Assembly (NCBI GenBank): GCA_934234035.1
Contig: CAKQHH010000006.1
Span: 21,390-85,389 of the forward strand
DNA length: 64,000 nucleotides
Direction: 5' to 3'
Source: an uncultured Clostridia bacterium
GTDB lineage: Bacteria > Bacillota > Clostridia > Peptostreptococcales > Anaerovoracaceae
Below, piece by piece: positions 24,276 through 32,217 of this stretch (its first letter is position 1; each line of letters begins with the position of its first letter). The position numbers were made by a program, and so were the translations under genes. Below the pieces are notes generated by a model. The model was given only the letters and a program-made list of their open reading frames with translations. It did not search any database and was not told the origin of the DNA.

Positions 24276-25550
24276 CTAGTCTTCCTCCACACGCATGAGA
24301 TCTCCGCCAATACCCTTAAATTTCTGTACAAAATTCTCATATCCTCTTTCGATATGGTAGATTTCGCTTACCTCTGTGGTTCCCGTCGCAACCAATCCGG
24401 CCAAAACCATAGCCGCCCCTGCTCTCAAATCGGTTGCACGAACCTTTGCCCCATGAAGCTTCTTTCCGCCCGGCACAAATGCCTCCCGGCTTTCCGTGGT
24501 AATATCCGCTCCCATTCGATTCAATTCCACCACGTGCATGAAGCGGTTCTCGAATACCGTCTCCCGCACGATGCTCTGTCCGTGTACCGTGGTGAGGAAT
24601 GTCATGAACGGGGATTGAATATCCGTCGGGAAGCCCGGATACGGAAGTGTCTTGATATCCGTAGCCACCAGTTCCCCTTCTCTGGCATCTACGTAAATCC
24701 CGTCATCCTGAACTTCTACTTTTACGCCGCACTCCTTCAGCTTTGCGATAATCGGACGCACGTGTCCCGGAATCGCATTCTGTACCAGCACATCGCCGCG
24801 GGTAATCGCTGCTGCCAGCATAAAGGTACCCGTCTCAATTCGGTCCGGAATAACGGTATGAATCGACCCGGACAGGGATTCCACGCCGGTAATTCGGATG
24901 GTATCCGTTCCGGCACCCTTGATCTTCGCGCCCATCTTGTTCAGCTGGTTGGCCAAATCGACGATTTCCGGCTCTTTCGCCGCATTCTCGATGATCGTCA
25001 CGTTTTTCGCCAGGGTCGCTGCCATCAGGATGTTTTCCGTCGCTCCTACGCTCGGAAAATCCAGATAAATGGCATCTCCCACCAAACCGTCCGGTCCTGC
25101 GGTAAGAATTACGTGCTCTTTGTCTTCATCGAATTCCACCGTGGCACCCAGCGCACGGAAACCCTTCAGATGGAGATCGATCGGACGTTTTCCGATGGAA
25201 CATCCCCCCGGCATCGGCATGACGCATTTGCCGCAGCGAGCCAGCAGCGGGCCCATCACCATGGTGGAAGCGCGCATTTCGCTCACCAGCTCTGAATCTC
25301 CCACCGTGGTCTTGATTTCTTTTGCCGTAACGGAAATCACACCCGGAGACAGCTCTTCCACTTCCGCACCGAAGCTCTTGAGCATCTCCCGCATTACTTT
25401 TACATCCGCCAAATCCGGAACATCCTCAATCCGGCAGGTATCGCCGGTCAAAAGGGTTGCCGCCATCAGCGGAAGAACCGCATTCTTCGCACCGCTGATT
25501 TGCACCGTTCCGTGGAGCGGACCGCTTTCATTCACAAGAATCTTTGCCAT
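24276..25550 (-). CDS. murA: UDP-N-acetylglucosamine 1-carboxyvinyltransferase
   Basis: A 424-residue MurA, which transfers enolpyruvate from PEP to UDP-GlcNAc in the first committed step of peptidoglycan synthesis. The catalytic, fosfomycin-reactive Cys is present at position 117 in GGCSIGKRPIDLH. The N-terminal SGAKNAVLPLMAA and C-terminal RAGAAMVLAGLVA repeats of the EPT fold are intact. It is 92 bp downstream of the small membrane protein gene and 30 bp upstream of fbp. Confidence 0.95.
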   Translation of the reverse strand: MAKILVNESGPLHGTVQISGAKNAVLPLMAATLLTGDTCRIEDVPDLADVKVMREMLKSFGAEVEELSPGVISVTAKEIKTTVGDSELVSEMRASTMVMGPLLARCGKCVMPMPGGCSIGKRPIDLHLKGFRALGATVEFDEDKEHVILTAGPDGLVGDAIYLDFPSVGATENILMAATLAKNVTIIENAAKEPEIVDLANQLNKMGAKIKGAGTDTIRITGVESLSGSIHTVIPDRIETGTFMLAAAITRGDVLVQNAIPGHVRPIIAKLKECGVKVEVQDDGIYVDAREGELVATDIKTLPYPGFPTDIQSPFMTFLTTVHGQSIVRETVFENRFMHVVELNRMGADITTESREAFVPGGKKLHGAKVRATDLRAGAAMVLAGLVATGTTEVSEIYHIERGYENFVQKFKGIGGDLMRVEED

Positions 25551-25642
25551 TTCTTCTCCTTATTTTTAGTATAAAATGATTTATCTATAAAAATAGTTTT
25601 TACAAAATTATTTATTCGTATCGCTGAAATTTCCGATGGAAT

Positions 25643-26023
25643 CTATCTCTTCCGGGACTTCCGGGCATTTGCACGGCTTAACGCCGCTTCTTCCTTTCGG
25701 GAACGCTTTTTTGCCCGATGAGACCGAATGGCCGCTGCCCCGGTTCCCACACTGGCCACCTTTCCGATCAGCGATGAATTCTCGTGCACCGTTTCCACAA
25801 TTCCCATCATGGTATCCGCTGCATTGTCAATGACCCCATCGATGACTTCCGTCTTCTCTGCGGCAATCTTTGAAATCCGATTGGCATCCTCCAGGATGTC
25901 ATCTACCTTGCGAAGCGTTTCCTTCGCCTTTGCCGCCAAAACGATTAAATAAATCACCAGAATAATGGTCACCACAATCAGACCGATTATCAGCGCATCT
26001 GTGAGATTCAGCGAAATATTCAT
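25643..26023 (-). CDS. DUF948-like small membrane protein
   Basis: A 126-residue protein starting at ATG 26023 (MNISLNLTDA) behind AAAGGAGGA; a longer reading from 26077 lacks a ribosome site. One transmembrane helix (about residues 10-32) is followed by a helical, probably coiled-coil stretch and a very basic tail (KKRSRKEEAALSRANARKSR). This resembles DUF948/YtxG-type stress-associated proteins. Function unknown. It is 28 bp after trmN6-like and closes the tmk-holB-ricT run. Confidence 0.6.
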   Translation of the reverse strand: MNISLNLTDALIIGLIVVTIILVIYLIVLAAKAKETLRKVDDILEDANRISKIAAEKTEVIDGVIDNAADTMMGIVETVHENSSLIGKVASVGTGAAAIRSHRAKKRSRKEEAALSRANARKSRKR

Positions 26024-26051
26024 TCCACATTCCTCCTTTTGAATTATATCA

Positions 26052-26831
26052 TTAGTTGGATTCCCTTTCGTCTTCACGATTTCTTTCGTAAATCCGTTGG
26101 ATCAAATCTGAATATCTTCCATCCGTTTCTCGAACGTGAATCGGCGGAAGAACCCGAAGCTCCGAATTTCCTCCTTTTACGCCATGTACCAGCAGGATGT
26201 TCGGCTTTGTTTCGGAAAATGGCATCACCATCTGCAGTTCCTTCGGCTCCAGCCCTTGGGCCCGCATGGAACAGCAGATGTCCACCAGGCGGTCCGGCCG
26301 ATGCACCATGAAAAGTTCCCCGTCACGGTCCAGCTGTGCCGCTGCGGCTCGAATAAAAGCATCCAAATCCGCACTGGTTTCATGCCTTGCAATGTATTTT
26401 GCGGATGCATCGTTGGGAATGGCTCCGCCCCGTCTGAAGTACGGCGGATTCGTCACCACCGCATTGAATTTTTCGGGTAGGACGGTTTCACCAAGGGATG
26501 CCACATCGGCTTCGCGAATTTGGATTCGCTTATCCAGACAATTGAGCTTCACATTTCGGCAAGCCCGCTCCGCCTCCTCGGCTTGGATTTCAACGCCCAG
26601 CAGGGTGCTTTCGGGAATCTTATGGGACAGAATCACCGAAACAATTCCGTTTCCGCATCCCAATTCCAGAATACGCGGCGCTCTTCGCCGCTTCATTCCT
26701 CGGCCACCGGTTTCCCCCGCTGTAAAGGCGGCCAACAGAACCGCATCCACGCCGTATCGAAAGCCGTTTCCCTGTATCAATTTCATTCCACCGAAGCCGA
26801 TGGAATCCATCGTTTCCAATTCCTTATTCAT
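26052..26831 (-). CDS. TrmN6/YfiC-like tRNA or rRNA adenine-N6 methyltransferase
   Basis: A 259-residue SAM-dependent methyltransferase. The SAM loop reads ILELGCGNGIVSV and the adenine-N6 catalytic motif is NPPYF. This matches the YabB/TrmN6 family, which methylates A37 of tRNA1(Val) in E. coli; the substrate here is not certain. The first ATG (26831) overlaps the stop of the upstream ricT gene (TGATG), so the two are translationally coupled. Confidence 0.85.
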   Translation of the reverse strand: MNKELETMDSIGFGGMKLIQGNGFRYGVDAVLLAAFTAGETGGRGMKRRRAPRILELGCGNGIVSVILSHKIPESTLLGVEIQAEEAERACRNVKLNCLDKRIQIREADVASLGETVLPEKFNAVVTNPPYFRRGGAIPNDASAKYIARHETSADLDAFIRAAAAQLDRDGELFMVHRPDRLVDICCSMRAQGLEPKELQMVMPFSETKPNILLVHGVKGGNSELRVLPPIHVRETDGRYSDLIQRIYERNREDERESN

Positions 26832-27754
26832 CAATCTCTTGTGAGCTTTTCCAGCTCCCGCATGGTCTCCGGATCCACGTTGTTCTGTTCGTTCCGGGAT
26901 TTCTTGTGGGATTTTTTATCCGTTCTGCGCACTTCCTGTTTGAAGTAAGTGCGTACTTCCTGAGAAAGGGGTGTTTCCTTGGCATCCTTGTCCTTGGACT
27001 TTTCGAATAAACGCACATTGACGCTGCCTTCAAAAAGGTTGACCGCCGTCACCTTTCCGGGACCGTCCGGCGTTACCACCTGTTCGCCCTCATTCGGCAT
27101 GCCCTTCCGCAGTTCCTGATAGGTCTTGTTTTCAAAATTCAGGCAGCACATCAGGCGTCCGCAAGATCCGGAGATTTTGGATGGATTCAGGGACAAATTC
27201 TGCTGCTTTGCCATCTTGATGGACACCGGCTGAAAATCATGGAGCCATCGGCTGCAGCAGAACGGTCTTCCGCAAATGCCGATTCCGCCCAGCATGCGTG
27301 CTTCGTCTCGCACACCGATTTGGCGCAGTTCAATCCGCATCCGGAAATGTGCCGCCAAATCCTTTACCAATTCTCGGAAATCGATTCTGCCCTCTGCAGA
27401 AAAATAGAATATCACCTTGCTTCCGTCAATGGTATATTCCGCATCCACCAATTTCATCTCCAGCTTATGCTTGCGAATTTTCTCTTCGCAGACCTTCATG
27501 GCGGATTCCCGCTTGTTCAAATTCTCCCGATACTTTGCCAAGTCGGCCTTTGTGGCACGACGTTCGATTTTTTTAAGAGGTGCGACGATTTCGCTGTCCT
27601 CCACCTCTCGGTTTTCAATGGAAATATGGCCCATCTCCAGGCCGCGAGCGGTCTCTACGATAACCAGCTCTCCCATTTTGTATTCTTTCCCTTCCGGGTC
27701 AAAGTAGTAGGTTTTGCTCGCTTTGATAAAACCTACGCCGACAATTTCTGTCAT
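26831..27754 (-). CDS. ricT: PSP1-domain protein, RicT/YaaT family
   Basis: A 307-residue PSP1-domain protein. Conserved Cys residues in GGIGICGRPFCCSRWLHDF and SGSCGRLMCCLNFE are the ones that, in Bacillus RicT, help hold iron-sulfur clusters in the RicA-RicF-RicT complex that adjusts RNase Y activity. A basic C-terminal tail follows. Placement between holB and the YabB-type methyltransferase is the classic Firmicutes tmk-holB-ricT-yabB order, which supports the call. Confidence 0.9.
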   Translation of the reverse strand: MTEIVGVGFIKASKTYYFDPEGKEYKMGELVIVETARGLEMGHISIENREVEDSEIVAPLKKIERRATKADLAKYRENLNKRESAMKVCEEKIRKHKLEMKLVDAEYTIDGSKVIFYFSAEGRIDFRELVKDLAAHFRMRIELRQIGVRDEARMLGGIGICGRPFCCSRWLHDFQPVSIKMAKQQNLSLNPSKISGSCGRLMCCLNFENKTYQELRKGMPNEGEQVVTPDGPGKVTAVNLFEGSVNVRLFEKSKDKDAKETPLSQEVRTYFKQEVRRTDKKSHKKSRNEQNNVDPETMRELEKLTRD

Positions 27755-27780
27755 CTATTTCTTTCCTCCGTTTCTGTTCT

Positions 27781-28554
27781 CTATTCCCTTACTTCCAGAA
27801 AGAGTCTTTTCAGTGCATATCTCCAGTTCATGCCCCCCATATGAAATTCTCCCAGAATATCCTTCCGGGTCTCTTCGATTCGCAGAATCGTTTCCAAGCG
27901 ATGCTCTTCATGAGCCTCTCTTTCAATCACATCCAAGAATTTCAATGCATCGTCCGCAGTCTTTATTTTTTTGTCCACCATCTTCCGGTATTGAAAAAAA
28001 TATTTCTGGTTCCAGATTTCTTCCAGTGCCGAGGTTTCCGCCGCATCCGGTTCTTCCGTTTCCCGAAGCAGCACGCAGCGGGACTGAATTGTCGGCAAAA
28101 GATTGTTCCGGTTTTCTGCCACCAGAAAAAACACTGTGCCCGGATAGGGTTCCTCCAAAGTCTTCAGAATCTTATTCTGAACGTCTTCCTTCAAGTCGTC
28201 CGCATCCGGAATCACACCGATATTTCGTTCCCCGTACGGATTCAGTCGCAGCCGATCCATGAACGGTTCGGTATCCTTCATCACATAGGTCACTTTGTTT
28301 GTTTTTGTTTTTCCTTCTTCCAACTTGGATTTCTTCATGTAGATGACATCCTCGTGGCTTCCGGCGGCTACCCTTCGGCAGGCCTCACAGAGACCGCAGG
28401 GACGCTGTTCCAAATTAGGATTCTGGCACAGAATTTCCTGAAGAATGTTAGTCATCAGCCGATCCCGAGTTTCTCCCGCCGGCGCTTCCAGTATGTATGC
28501 GTGCGCCATTCGGCCGTTCCACAGACTCTTCTTAATTTCCCCCAGGGCATTCAT
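27781..28554 (-). CDS. holB: DNA polymerase III delta' subunit
   Basis: A 257-residue clamp-loader-type protein, short for HolB (usually 300 or more). The zinc module is present (NLEQRPCGLCEACRRVAAGSH), as are the AAA+-like IPDADDLKEDVQNKILKTLEEP and the sensor-type QSRC. The Walker A loop is degenerate (LEAPAGETRDR), as expected for delta'. The C-terminal collar domain appears reduced. It starts 3 bp after tmk stops. Confidence 0.88.
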   Translation of the reverse strand: MNALGEIKKSLWNGRMAHAYILEAPAGETRDRLMTNILQEILCQNPNLEQRPCGLCEACRRVAAGSHEDVIYMKKSKLEEGKTKTNKVTYVMKDTEPFMDRLRLNPYGERNIGVIPDADDLKEDVQNKILKTLEEPYPGTVFFLVAENRNNLLPTIQSRCVLLRETEEPDAAETSALEEIWNQKYFFQYRKMVDKKIKTADDALKFLDVIEREAHEEHRLETILRIEETRKDILGEFHMGGMNWRYALKRLFLEVRE

Positions 28555-28557
28555 CCG

Positions 28558-29187
28558 CTACTGTTCCTCCCTATCCAGCATCTGCTGCAAATGCTTTCGA
28601 ATTTCAGACTGTATGGCATCGATGCTCTGAGATGCATCCAGGCGAATCACACGCTGGGGATTGGTCTGCCAGATTTTCAGATATCCTTCATAGACTCTGT
28701 AATGAAAATCCAACTTCTCCCGCTCCATACGGTCCTGTACATCTTTCCCGATTCGTCCGCGGCCCACTGCCGGATCCAAATCCATGAAAAAAGTTCTGTC
28801 CGGTTCCAGCCCATTCGTGGCATATCGATTCACTTCCTGAACCGCATCCCCCAGGCCTCTTCCGTATCCCTGATACGCTACGCTGGAATCCACGAAACGA
28901 TCGCAAATCACCACCTCGCCGCGCTCCAATGCCGGGCGAATCCGTTCCGCCACGTGCTGTGCTCTGGCCGCCGCATAAATCATCATCTCGGTGGTATCGG
29001 ACATTTCCGCATTTTCTTTGTCTAAAAGGATTTCCCGAAGCTTCTCGGATATCCCGGTTCCGCCGGGTTCTCTCGTAAGAAGAACGGTTTTCCCCAGGCT
29101 TTCCAAGTATTCCTTCATCATCTGAATCTGCGTTGTTTTTCCGGCACCGTCCGGACCTTCCAATGTGATAAAAATTCCTCTGCTCAT
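28558..29187 (-). CDS. tmk: Thymidylate kinase
   Basis: A 209-residue kinase phosphorylating dTMP to dTDP. P-loop LEGPDGAGKTTQ, the DR(F/Y) motif in ICDRFVDSSVAYQGYGRG and the LID region following are intact. Start at ATG 29187, 2 bp after the stop of a small membrane protein gene. It also supplies dTDP/dTTP for the dTDP-sugar genes at 47-52 kb, although there is no operon link. Confidence 0.95.
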   Translation of the reverse strand: MSRGIFITLEGPDGAGKTTQIQMMKEYLESLGKTVLLTREPGGTGISEKLREILLDKENAEMSDTTEMMIYAAARAQHVAERIRPALERGEVVICDRFVDSSVAYQGYGRGLGDAVQEVNRYATNGLEPDRTFFMDLDPAVGRGRIGKDVQDRMEREKLDFHYRVYEGYLKIWQTNPQRVIRLDASQSIDAIQSEIRKHLQQMLDREEQ

Positions 29188-29189
29188 GT

Positions 29190-29345
29190 TTATTTCCTGT
29201 TCCCTTTCCGATTCGCTTCCGATTTTCTTTCCGCCTTTTGATTTGTTTTGCGAAGTTCTATGGAGTATCTTTTCATTAAGAACACTCCTAAAAACAGAAT
29301 CGGCAAGGTCACCAGAACCGCAAATAAATATTTCAGCACCGTCAT
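29190..29345 (-). CDS. 51-residue single-pass membrane protein
   Basis: MTVLKYLFAVLVTLPILFLG followed by a long basic, helical tail rich in Lys, Arg, Asn and Glu. ATG at 29345 has AAGGA about 9 nt upstream. The stop is 2 bp before the tmk start, so it probably opens the tmk operon. One N-terminal helix then a basic cytoplasmic tail. Not recognised as a named family. Confidence 0.5.
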   Translation of the reverse strand: MTVLKYLFAVLVTLPILFLGVFLMKRYSIELRKTNQKAERKSEANRKGNRK

Positions 29346-29444
29346 ACTCTTTTTTCCTTCACAGAATAATTCATATTATTATACCATATGAAGCCTTCAA
29401 TAGATAGCACGGATTCGATTTGCCCGTCCCCTTCAGAATACAAA

Positions 29445-29478
29445 ACGGACACCCACAGTAATTCACTGCGGATGTCCC
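29445..29478 (-). terminator. Intrinsic terminator of the LCP gene
   Basis: On the minus strand GGACATCCGCAGT faces ACTGTGGGTGTCC with a short loop, followed by GTTTTG, about 35 bp past the stop codon. Confidence 0.82.
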
Positions 29479-29513
29479 ATTCTTCATGCTATTCTTTTTT
29501 TATCGCCCCTGCG

Positions 29514-30545
29514 CTAATATCTGCTGGCAATTCGGCTGATTTCCTGCACGGTAGCACTCGGTTCATAGTCCGGCTCATTGAATACCTTCTGATGGAATTT
29601 CTTTACATCGCTCGCCAAATCCGTCGCCTGTACGTAGGACACGCCATCCACCATTCCGGCCGTCTTATTGTACGGGAAGCCCTTGCTGTCCCCTACATTC
29701 AATTTTTTCAATTTCAGTGCCAGGCTCATCATATCCTTGTTGGACAGGTTCGTCTGAACCTCCGGCAGAATTGCACCGGCCACCTCATACAAGGTCTTTA
29801 CGTCCATGCTCTTTGCCTTGGACAGAATCTTCTTAAACACGATTCTCATACGGTCGGTACGTTTGTAGTCGTCTCCCACACCCTTTCGAATTCGTCCATA
29901 GGAAACCGAAGCACAGCCATCCAAAACCTGCTTGCCCGGTTTCTTTACGATTGTGTAAGATTTCTTTCCGACAATCTTCGCCGTTTCCTTGGTGTATTTG
30001 TTTAATTCATCGATTTCGTAGTCTTCTACGTTAATCTCCAGACCGCCCATTTCATCTACCGCATCGGCAACGCCCTTGAAGTTCACCAGCGCATACTGAT
30101 CGATGTCCAAATCCATCGCCCGGTTCAGGGATGCGATGGACATCTCAGTGCTTCCGTAATAGTGAGCATGAGTAATCTTGTCATATGTAGAAGTATCTCC
30201 CATCTGAAGATAGGTGTCACGATATACCGACGTTAACGTAATTTCATCGGTAGAATTGTTAATGGATGCAATCATAATCATATCCGTACGAGAATTCTTT
30301 ACTTCACTCAAGTCACGGGTATCGACACCCAAAAGCAAAATATTGGTATATCCATCTACTTCATGTCGGTAAAGATCTGCAGAACTCTTTAAATCTGCAC
30401 GATTTACGGTATTCAGGATCTTTGTACCGGCCATTACAGCAGCGATTGCGCCAATTAACGCAATAATCAGAACAATCAACAGAGTATTGACGATTCGTCT
30501 TCCACGTCTCCGTCTGCGCGCTCTTGGGCTTAACTTCTTTGCCAT
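29514..30545 (-). CDS. LytR-CpsA-Psr (LCP) family ligase
   Basis: A 343-residue membrane-anchored LCP protein: basic N-terminus, one transmembrane helix (about residues 18-40), then the extracellular LCP domain. Conserved LLLGVDTRD, NSRTDMIMIASIN and SVYRDTYLQM, and later YGRIRKGVGDDYKRTDRMR, are the pyrophosphate and polyprenyl-binding residues of the family. Such enzymes attach wall teichoic acids or capsular glycans to peptidoglycan. It is next to a polyprenyl-phosphate sugar transferase, in line with a surface-glycan role. Confidence 0.92.
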   Translation of the reverse strand: MAKKLSPRARRRRRGRRIVNTLLIVLIIALIGAIAAVMAGTKILNTVNRADLKSSADLYRHEVDGYTNILLLGVDTRDLSEVKNSRTDMIMIASINNSTDEITLTSVYRDTYLQMGDTSTYDKITHAHYYGSTEMSIASLNRAMDLDIDQYALVNFKGVADAVDEMGGLEINVEDYEIDELNKYTKETAKIVGKKSYTIVKKPGKQVLDGCASVSYGRIRKGVGDDYKRTDRMRIVFKKILSKAKSMDVKTLYEVAGAILPEVQTNLSNKDMMSLALKLKKLNVGDSKGFPYNKTAGMVDGVSYVQATDLASDVKKFHQKVFNEPDYEPSATVQEISRIASRY

Positions 30546-30630
30546 AAAATCTCCTCTCAGAAGTCTGAATAATCAAAAAACTCCCGTATATTATATAACA
30601 AGCATGCTTTTAATGCAAATACAACCTGCA

Positions 30631-32052
30631 CTACTCGTCATCATCCAACGCCTTCCGAATCTTTTCCACTTCATCTTCCTTCAGCTGTTCCAGCTCCTCC
30701 GCCTTGTCAAAGCCTTCGGTACTGTCCTTCTGGAAGAGAATTCGAATGGTTCGGAAAATCATCTTGATATCCAGCACCAAAGAATAATCTTCGATGTACA
30801 TCAAGTCCAATCGCAGCTTATCATAAGCCGATGTATTGTACCTGCCGTAAATCTGTGCATATCCGGTCAATCCGCCCTTTACCTTTTCGCGGTAAATGAA
30901 TTCCGGGATTTCGCGAGAATACTTCTCCACGTGCTCCACCCGTTCCGGACGAGGGCCGACAATGCTCATATCGCCCTTCAGAATGTTAAAGAGCTGTGGG
31001 AGCTCGTCGATTCGTGTGGCACGAATAATTCTTCCCACCTTTGTGATTCTCGGATCCTGATCCACCGCAGGGATTGGCTTGTTGTACTTCTCCGCATCCA
31101 CAATCATGCTTCGGAACTTGATTACATCGAAGTGCTTTCCGTTACGGGTCACCCGTTCCTGTCGGAAAAATACCGGGCCGCCATCATCCAGCTTGATAAA
31201 CAGCGCCGTAATCAACATGATTACCGATGCCGGAACCATGGCAATGAGACAGAGCACCACGTCCATGATGCGTTTCGTCATTCTCTGAGTTAGGGTTAAC
31301 CCCTTTCCGTGGGTGACTACAATCGGTGTATCCAAAAGGTTAAAGTCATCCGCGCCACGAATGATAATATCGGAAATCTTCGGAACCACGTAAGCATCAA
31401 TCCCGTTAAAATAGCAGTATTTCAAAATATTATTTCTCTTCTTCCCCGGAAGGTCGTTGATGATGACTCCGTCATATCGGTTAATCTCCGATAGGATATC
31501 GATGAAATCCGTATCCACCGATATCGCCTTGGAAACATGATATTGGGACAGCCGATTGTTGGCCTTGAATTGCAGCTTCAATGCATTTTCCGTGCCGTAA
31601 ATCATCACCATGTTTTTCTTGGAATGAAGATGAAAATATATCTTCGTAAATAAGAAACACGCAACAATGGATGTCAGCAGCTGCACTCCCGTCAGCTTCA
31701 CCATCGGCATCACCGGAATCATTCCGTTTCCAATCAGCGACAGCTGCCAATAGGAAATAAAATTAACCACGAAAATTGAAACGCCCTGAGAAATGACCAC
31801 ATCCAGTCGCTTCAAATATCCCCATCGGAAACCTTCCGTCCACACAAATCCGATAATCAACAGAAGTGCATATACACCGGCGATTACAAATCTCCCCCGG
31901 TGCTGCAGTGGCGGGAACAGTGCCGCATCGTACTGGAAACGCCAGAAATAGAAATAAATCACCGAAAGGACGGCGATTTCCGCGATGCATTCCAGCTTGT
32001 CCACTACATCATTAACATATGAGTTATCTTTAATTTTATTCTTTTTCTTCAT
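30631..32052 (-). CDS. Polyprenyl-phosphate sugar-1-phosphate transferase (initiating enzyme)
   Basis: A 473-residue membrane protein of the WbaP/CpsE type. About four N-terminal transmembrane helices are followed by a cytosolic nucleotide-binding-like region (residues about 130-220), another helix, and the C-terminal catalytic domain with KRIMDVVLCLIA, FFRQERVTRNGKHFDVIKFR and LPQLFNILKGDMSIVGPRPER. It starts glycan assembly by putting a sugar-1-phosphate on undecaprenyl phosphate. The sugar specificity cannot be read. It has its own promoter and an 85-bp gap to the LCP gene. Confidence 0.9.
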   Translation of the reverse strand: MKKKNKIKDNSYVNDVVDKLECIAEIAVLSVIYFYFWRFQYDAALFPPLQHRGRFVIAGVYALLLIIGFVWTEGFRWGYLKRLDVVISQGVSIFVVNFISYWQLSLIGNGMIPVMPMVKLTGVQLLTSIVACFLFTKIYFHLHSKKNMVMIYGTENALKLQFKANNRLSQYHVSKAISVDTDFIDILSEINRYDGVIINDLPGKKRNNILKYCYFNGIDAYVVPKISDIIIRGADDFNLLDTPIVVTHGKGLTLTQRMTKRIMDVVLCLIAMVPASVIMLITALFIKLDDGGPVFFRQERVTRNGKHFDVIKFRSMIVDAEKYNKPIPAVDQDPRITKVGRIIRATRIDELPQLFNILKGDMSIVGPRPERVEHVEKYSREIPEFIYREKVKGGLTGYAQIYGRYNTSAYDKLRLDLMYIEDYSLVLDIKMIFRTIRILFQKDSTEGFDKAEELEQLKEDEVEKIRKALDDDE

Positions 32053-32090
32053 ATTCTGCTTTCACTCAAAATTTTTTGTTCTATTGTATT

Positions 32091-32118
32091 ATTATAACAA
32101 TTTTCCGATGAAATACAA
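32091..32118 (-). promoter_or_regulatory. Promoter of the sugar transferase gene
   Basis: On the minus strand TTGTAT (32113-32118), a 16-bp spacer and TATAAT (32091-32096), about 40 bp before the start codon. Confidence 0.6.
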
Positions 32119-32154
32119 GGGGAGACCGTTCTCACCGCTGCTAAAACAGCAAAT

Positions 32155-32187
32155 GGCCTCGGGAATTCACCGGAATTTCCCGAAGCC
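32155..32187 (-). terminator. Intrinsic terminator of the repeat/CHAP protein gene
   Basis: Long arms (GGCTTCGGGAAATTC and GAATTCCCGAGGCC, one bulged base) with a 4-nt loop about 30 bp past the stop. The U tract on the minus strand is short (ATTTGCTGTTTT). Confidence 0.75.
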
Positions 32188-32217
32188 ACATTCTTTTGTT
32201 ATCTTGAATTCATGTCA

